A stretch of 31,552 bases of DNA from DATGMB01 sp035293845 (lineage in GTDB: Bacteria > Acidobacteriota > Terriglobia > Bryobacterales > Bryobacteraceae): contig DATGMB010000138.1 of NCBI GenBank assembly GCA_035293845.1, forward strand, positions 1-31,552, given 5' to 3'. The notes below the pieces were generated by a model. The model was not told the origin of the DNA and made no database searches. It worked only from the letters and a program-made list of their open reading frames with translations. This document shows positions 27,616 to 31,552 of the stretch, piece after piece. Numbering within the stretch: the stretch's first letter is position 1; every line of letters starts with the position of its first letter. A program made the translations under genes and the position numbers.

Positions 27616-29020
27616 GAAGCAGATGCGATTGGCCGTGCGCGTTTCCGTCACGCTGGGGGTCTGCGTAGCTCTGCAAGCTCAAATTGGCGATCTGGGCATT
27701 CACGCACCGGCAGTCCGTTCGAACGAGCCGCCGGCGGCAGAAGGCGCGACACTGTTTGTGAATGTCCGTGTTTTCGACGGCAGGAATCTTACGTTGTCCC
27801 CTCCGTCCAGCGTATGGATTCAAGGCAATACGATCACGCGCGTTTCGACGCCGCCGATCGACGCCGGCTCGATCGGAAATGCCAGGATAATCGACGGTCA
27901 CGGCAGAGTGTTGATGCCGGGACTGATCGACGCGCATTGGCATGCATTCATGGCGGCGACGCCCCAGACGGTCCTGATGACCGCCGACGCCTCCTATCTG
28001 AATCTGCTGGCAGCCCGGCAGGCGGAAGCAACGCTGATGCGGGGGTTCACCACGGTGCGGGATATGGGCGGACCGGTGTTTGGTTTGAAGCGCGCGATCG
28101 ACGAAGGCGTCATACCCGGCCCGCGAATCTATCCTTCGGGCGCATTTATTTCGCAAACTTCGGGACACGGAGATTTCCGGTTCCCCTTCGAAGTCCCGCG
28201 CACACTCGGCGGACCCCTGAGCCACTCCGAAGCCGAGGGGGTTGCGGCCATTGCCGACAGCCCCGATGAAGTCCGGCTGCGAGCCAGGGAGCAGTTGCGT
28301 CATGGCGCCAGCCAGATCAAGCTCATGGCCGGCGGAGGTGTGGCCTCTCCTTACAATCCCATCGAGTCGACGCAATTCACCGAACCGGAGATCCGCGCGG
28401 CGGTCGAGGCGGCGGAAAACTGGGGCACCTATGTGACCGTCCACGCCTATATTCCCCGCGCGATCCGGCAAGCCGTAGCCGCCGGCGTCAAATGCATCGA
28501 GCACGGTCACCTGATCGATGAACCCACCGCCAGGCTGCTGGCTGAGAAGGGCATCTGGTGGAGCTTGCAGCCCTTTCTCGACGACCAGGATGCCAGTCCG
28601 CTGGTCAATCCCGTGTCCCGCCAAAAGGCGCTCCAGGTCTTTGCGGGAACCGACAACGCCTACAAGCTGGCCAGGAAGTACGGAGTCAAGACCGCGTTCG
28701 GCACCGACATACTGTTCGACGCGAAGCTTACCAATCGGCAAGGCGCCCAACTCGCGAAGCTGATCCGGTGGTACACGCCCGCCGAGGCGCTGAAGATGGC
28801 CACTGGAGACAACGGCGAGCTGCTGGCCCTCTCCGGGTACATCAATCCGTATCCCGGCAGGCTCGGCGTCATCGAACCCGGAGCGCTTGCCGATCTCCTT
28901 CTGGTCAATGGCAACCCGCTGGAGGACATGAAGCTCATCGAGGATCCAGCTACCAACTTCCTCGTGATCATGAAGGATGGCAGGATCTACAAGAACCTCC
29001 TGGCGCACAAGGCACAGTGA
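27614..29020 (+). CDS. secreted amidohydrolase family metallohydrolase
   Basis: 468 residues. A signal-like N-terminus (MKQMRLAVRVSVTLGVCVALQAQ) suggests export. The amidohydrolase fold shows the metal motif H108-x-H110 (GLIDAHWHAF), the carboxylated-Lys segment (SQIKLMAGGG), VTVHAY, CIEHGHLID and FGTDILFD. The final block EPGALADLLLVNGNPLEDMKLI is typical of imidazolonepropionase/Xaa-Pro dipeptidase-like enzymes. The substrate cannot be named. Its codon use is slightly less GC-biased than the neighbours, and it lies between a possible gene remnant and an opposing TIGR03435 gene, suggesting later acquisition. Confidence 0.88.
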   Translation: MKQMRLAVRVSVTLGVCVALQAQIGDLGIHAPAVRSNEPPAAEGATLFVNVRVFDGRNLTLSPPSSVWIQGNTITRVSTPPIDAGSIGNARIIDGHGRVLMPGLIDAHWHAFMAATPQTVLMTADASYLNLLAARQAEATLMRGFTTVRDMGGPVFGLKRAIDEGVIPGPRIYPSGAFISQTSGHGDFRFPFEVPRTLGGPLSHSEAEGVAAIADSPDEVRLRAREQLRHGASQIKLMAGGGVASPYNPIESTQFTEPEIRAAVEAAENWGTYVTVHAYIPRAIRQAVAAGVKCIEHGHLIDEPTARLLAEKGIWWSLQPFLDDQDASPLVNPVSRQKALQVFAGTDNAYKLARKYGVKTAFGTDILFDAKLTNRQGAQLAKLIRWYTPAEALKMATGDNGELLALSGYINPYPGRLGVIEPGALADLLLVNGNPLEDMKLIEDPATNFLVIMKDGRIYKNLLAHKAQ

Positions 29021-29077
29021 CAGATCGGCGGCCGCATCGGGCTCTCGGCGTTGCGTCCATCCCGGCAGCTCCCCGCT

Positions 29078-30757
29078 TCAGTTCTCCGTTGGCGTGCGCT
29101 CGATGTGGTCGATCACCAGCACGGGCGCCGGCCGCTTCTGCAGCTCCAGTTTCAGCCCGAGCTGATGCGTCAGCGCATCGAACAGCGACATCGCCCCGGT
29201 CGGCTCGGAGGCCTCCGGAACTGCGCCGCTGTCCGGCGCCGGGGCATCCCCGCGCGGTCCGCCGCGGCCGAAGTTCAACGCGCCGGCGGGGCTGAAGCTG
29301 AAGGTGAAATCCCAGCCCCCTTCCAGTCCGGTCGCATCGACCACGTTCGTCCGCAGATACCCCGGCGCGATGTTGGGCAGCATTGCGGCAAACTCCGCCA
29401 TCGTCACGTTCTGGCAGGTCACCAGACGTCCGAGCGACGGGTTGGCATTCTTGCCGTCCGCCGTCGAGGTCGCGGTCCCTTCCTTCCACCTCGTGCGCGA
29501 CGCCGGGTCAGCCCTCTTGAGCTTCGGCTTCACCGCCACCAGGTTATAGGCGTTCATCGGCCGGCCTTCCATGTGGACCTTCAATTGGAAACGTTCGGTC
29601 ACCAGCGACCGCAGCATCGGCCGCAGCGCCTCGATGTTCACGCTGATGCCCCCGCGCTGCGGCGTGAGGTCGCCAATGGCGACGCCTTCCGGAGCCTTGG
29701 CGAGAAGGTCGTACCGGTCGTCGTCCAGCCACTTCGGCGCGTTCACCAGGAATTCGTCGCCATTGATATCCCAGGCGATCGCAATGAGATTTTTCACGGT
29801 GATGCGGGGCAGATAAAGCCGGCCATTCCGGATGTTCGGCATGGACGGGCCCCCGCGGCCGCCGCCCGAATCGGGGGGACTCGGCTTGAGCGAAGCCACC
29901 TCGAATTCCGTGGGCAGTGGCGGAAAGCTCTTCATCGCTTCGGGCGAATTTGCGGTGGGCTTGCGGTTGACGCGATCGACCACGATCACCGGCGCCGGGG
30001 CGGTGGAAAGCTCCAGCTTCAACCCAAGCTGCTTCTCCACCGCATCGGGCAGCGGCATGCTCTCGTCCATGGTCTGTATGCCGGCCGGCACCTTCGGGGT
30101 GTAACGGAACGAAAAATCCCACGAGCCCTGGATCCCGGTCCGGTCCACGACCATTTTGTTGTTCAGATACTGGCCGCCTCCGGGAACCGCGCCCAGCGCC
30201 GCGGCGAACGCCTCCATGGTGGTGTTCTTACAGGTGTAGACGATCACCGGTAGCTTCAGCGGAGCGCCGGGAGGCGGCGGACCGGAAGGAGCGTTCTGCA
30301 CGATGAAACTGCAGCCGCCCGGCCCCTCTTCGGCCGACGGTTTCAGCTCCGAGTGTTTGCCCGCTGTGAGGGCAAATGCTTCCACTGGCTTGCTGTCGCG
30401 ATGCACGACCAGATCGAAGCGCTCGGCGAGCAGCGACTGAAGCATGACCCGTCGGGCTTCCGCGCTCGCGGCTCTTGTTTTGGCGAACACGTCGAAGCGG
30501 TCCAGTTCCAGCCAGCTCGGCCCGCCGAAGACGCTCTCGGTATCGACATTGTACGCCTTGGCGATCAGGTCCAGCATGGAGGCGAACCGCAGCTCATAGC
30601 GACCGCTCGTATAAAACGGCCCCATCGCAACCGGAACAGACCTGTGGGGGCTGCTATGGACATCGGCCACCTCGAATCTTAGGGCCGTTTCGGACGTTTG
30701 GCCGAAGACCGTCAGGCAAAGCAGAGCCGCAAGGCTCAAACGGGCGCGGAGTCGCAT
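29078..30757 (-). CDS. two-domain TIGR03435-type Acidobacterial secreted protein
   Basis: 559 residues from ATG 30755-30757, with GAGGAGGGACG just upstream on the minus strand; longer readings in this frame run into the opposite VWFA gene and are not supported. A signal-like N-terminus (MRLRARLSLAALLCLTVFG) is followed by one TIGR03435-type domain (28-270: FEVADVHSS..., NNKMVVDRTGIQGSWDFSF..., VIVVDRVNRKPTAN). A second follows (284-559: FEVASLKPSP..., TNVVDATGLEGGWDFTFSF..., VLVIDHIERTPTEN). Each begins with FEVA-x-[VL] and ends in V-[ID]-D-x-[VI]-x-R-x-PT-x-N, so this is a clear tandem fusion. The family is abundant in Solibacter relatives; the function is unknown. Confidence 0.88.
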   Translation of the reverse strand: MRLRARLSLAALLCLTVFGQTSETALRFEVADVHSSPHRSVPVAMGPFYTSGRYELRFASMLDLIAKAYNVDTESVFGGPSWLELDRFDVFAKTRAASAEARRVMLQSLLAERFDLVVHRDSKPVEAFALTAGKHSELKPSAEEGPGGCSFIVQNAPSGPPPPGAPLKLPVIVYTCKNTTMEAFAAALGAVPGGGQYLNNKMVVDRTGIQGSWDFSFRYTPKVPAGIQTMDESMPLPDAVEKQLGLKLELSTAPAPVIVVDRVNRKPTANSPEAMKSFPPLPTEFEVASLKPSPPDSGGGRGGPSMPNIRNGRLYLPRITVKNLIAIAWDINGDEFLVNAPKWLDDDRYDLLAKAPEGVAIGDLTPQRGGISVNIEALRPMLRSLVTERFQLKVHMEGRPMNAYNLVAVKPKLKRADPASRTRWKEGTATSTADGKNANPSLGRLVTCQNVTMAEFAAMLPNIAPGYLRTNVVDATGLEGGWDFTFSFSPAGALNFGRGGPRGDAPAPDSGAVPEASEPTGAMSLFDALTHQLGLKLELQKRPAPVLVIDHIERTPTEN

Positions 30758-30914
30758 CGTCCCTCCTCGCGCGGTTAGAGTTTGGACACCGCGCCATGGA
30801 TCGCGGTTCCCCTGATGGGACGCGCCCGCTTTGCGTAAATTAGCAGGCAGTGTAACCCGGCTTGCGGTAGCCCGGAGGCGAAGCGCAGTACAATACGGGC
30901 GGGAGGGCTCCGTA

Positions 30915-31552
30915 ATGGCGAGGCGGATGGCGGCCGCGATTCTTCCAGTGTTCTCGCTGGCGGGATTGGCGCTGTTCGGGCAGGTCTCAATCCAAAACCG
31001 CCAGCGCGCGGCGGCGACGGAACCCCCACCGCCCAAGGCCACGTTGCGCATCGACTCCAACCTCGTGCTGGTGCCGGTTTCCGTCAGCGATCCCAACAAC
31101 CGGCCGGTCACCGGACTGGAACCCGAGCACTTCCGCATCTTCGACGACCACGTGGAGCAGAAAGTCACACACTTCTCCATGGACGATGAGCCCGTGGCTG
31201 TGGGCCTGGTGTTCGATATCAGCGGCAGCATGGGGGAGAAATTGCGCGTCTCGCGGCAGGCCGCGGCGCAGTTCTTCGCGACGGCCAACCCCGAGGATGA
31301 GTTCTTTCTCGTCGAATTCAATGATCAGCCGAAACTGGTCACCCCGCTCACGCGCGACTACGAGACGATCCAGAACCAGCTTACGTTCGCCCAGTCGAAG
31401 GGTCGCACCGCGCTGCTCGACGCGCTGGTGCTCGCGATGCACGAAATGAAGCGCTCGGGCAAAAACCGTAAAGCGCTGCTGATCATCTCCGATGGCGGCG
31501 ACAACTGCAGCCGCTATACCGAAGCCGAAGTGCGGAACCTGGTGCGGGAGAG
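30915..31552 (+). CDS. VWFA-related (TIGR03436-type) protein, partial, 3' end outside window
   Basis: ATG 30915 follows GGGAGGG by several bases and opens a frame to the window edge (212 residues seen). The signal-like N-terminus is MARRMAAAILPVFSLAGLALFG. Then VSVSDPNNRPVTGLEPEHFRIFDD (the family's entry segment) and the von Willebrand A domain starting at VGLVFDISGSMGEKL. D101-x-S-x-S forms the MIDAS metal site, and TALLDALVLAM plus ALLIISDGGDNCS continue the fold. Such proteins are numerous in Acidobacteria and probably act in the periplasm or at the cell surface. It is divergent from the TIGR03435 gene. Confidence 0.9.
   Translation, partial: MARRMAAAILPVFSLAGLALFGQVSIQNRQRAAATEPPPPKATLRIDSNLVLVPVSVSDPNNRPVTGLEPEHFRIFDDHVEQKVTHFSMDDEPVAVGLVFDISGSMGEKLRVSRQAAAQFFATANPEDEFFLVEFNDQPKLVTPLTRDYETIQNQLTFAQSKGRTALLDALVLAMHEMKRSGKNRKALLIISDGGDNCSRYTEAEVRNLVRE

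Noticed and set aside
27569..29008. 479-aa minus-strand ORF across the amidohydrolase
   Set aside because: Antisense shadow; the plus-strand frame has the HxH, Lys, His and Asp metal motifs.
1..31552. CRISPR arrays, tRNA or rRNA genes
   Set aside because: No repeat-spacer arrays, cloverleaf-like or rRNA-like segments noticed on either strand.

Overview
The window is about 31.5 kb of GC-rich bacterial chromosome. Three things point to Acidobacteriota, most likely the Bryobacter/Solibacter branch. A two-domain protein of the TIGR03435 type (seen mostly in Solibacter relatives) lies next to a VWFA-related TIGR03436-type protein. The fatty-acid genes follow a fadN-fadA-fadE order. The base composition is uniformly GC-rich except in one mobile element. 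The assignment comes from remembered family distributions, not from a search.

Left part (1-7.7 kb): an SOS-mutagenesis-type pair imuA-imuB (minus strand, imuB cut by the window edge) lies downstream of mutL. The two are separated by a complete 2,813-bp IS1-family transposon (1710-4522). It has 25-bp terminal inverted repeats (24/25 matching), a perfect 8-bp target duplication, and cargo beyond the transposase. The cargo is a winged-helix-like 275-aa protein, two tiny plus-strand ORFs with clear ribosome-binding sites, and a minus-strand pair (57 aa and a lysine/glycine-rich 91 aa). The two cargo groups converge on a strong hairpin. Upstream of mutL are a divergent fluoride channel gene (crcB) and a calcineurin-like phosphoesterase.

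Middle (7.7-17 kb): a membrane metallophosphoesterase, then a fatty-acid beta-oxidation cluster. A long-chain acyl-CoA synthetase (minus strand) is divergent from a TetR regulator followed by fadN, fadA and fadE. A perfect 9-4-9 palindrome just upstream of tetR is the probable operator.

Signalling block (17-22.6 kb): a membrane histidine kinase with CHASE3, KdpD-like membrane segments and five PAS domains overlaps a FixJ-type response regulator by four bases. A terminator and a dyad that could be a LuxR-type operator follow. Then comes a REC protein with an unusual helical N-terminal domain and no output domain.

Right part (22.6-31.5 kb): a beta-barrel outer-membrane protein; a NicO/RcnA-type nickel/cobalt exporter; a translationally coupled rpiB-deoC pair whose N-terminal extensions resemble bacterial-microcompartment cargo, although no shell gene is present; a GAF-GAF-PP2C phosphatase; a secreted amidohydrolase that may interrupt an older minus-strand gene; the tandem TIGR03435 protein; and the start of a VWFA protein. 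The two most unusual items are the cargo-bearing IS1-family transposon and the orphan microcompartment-like rpiB-deoC pair.
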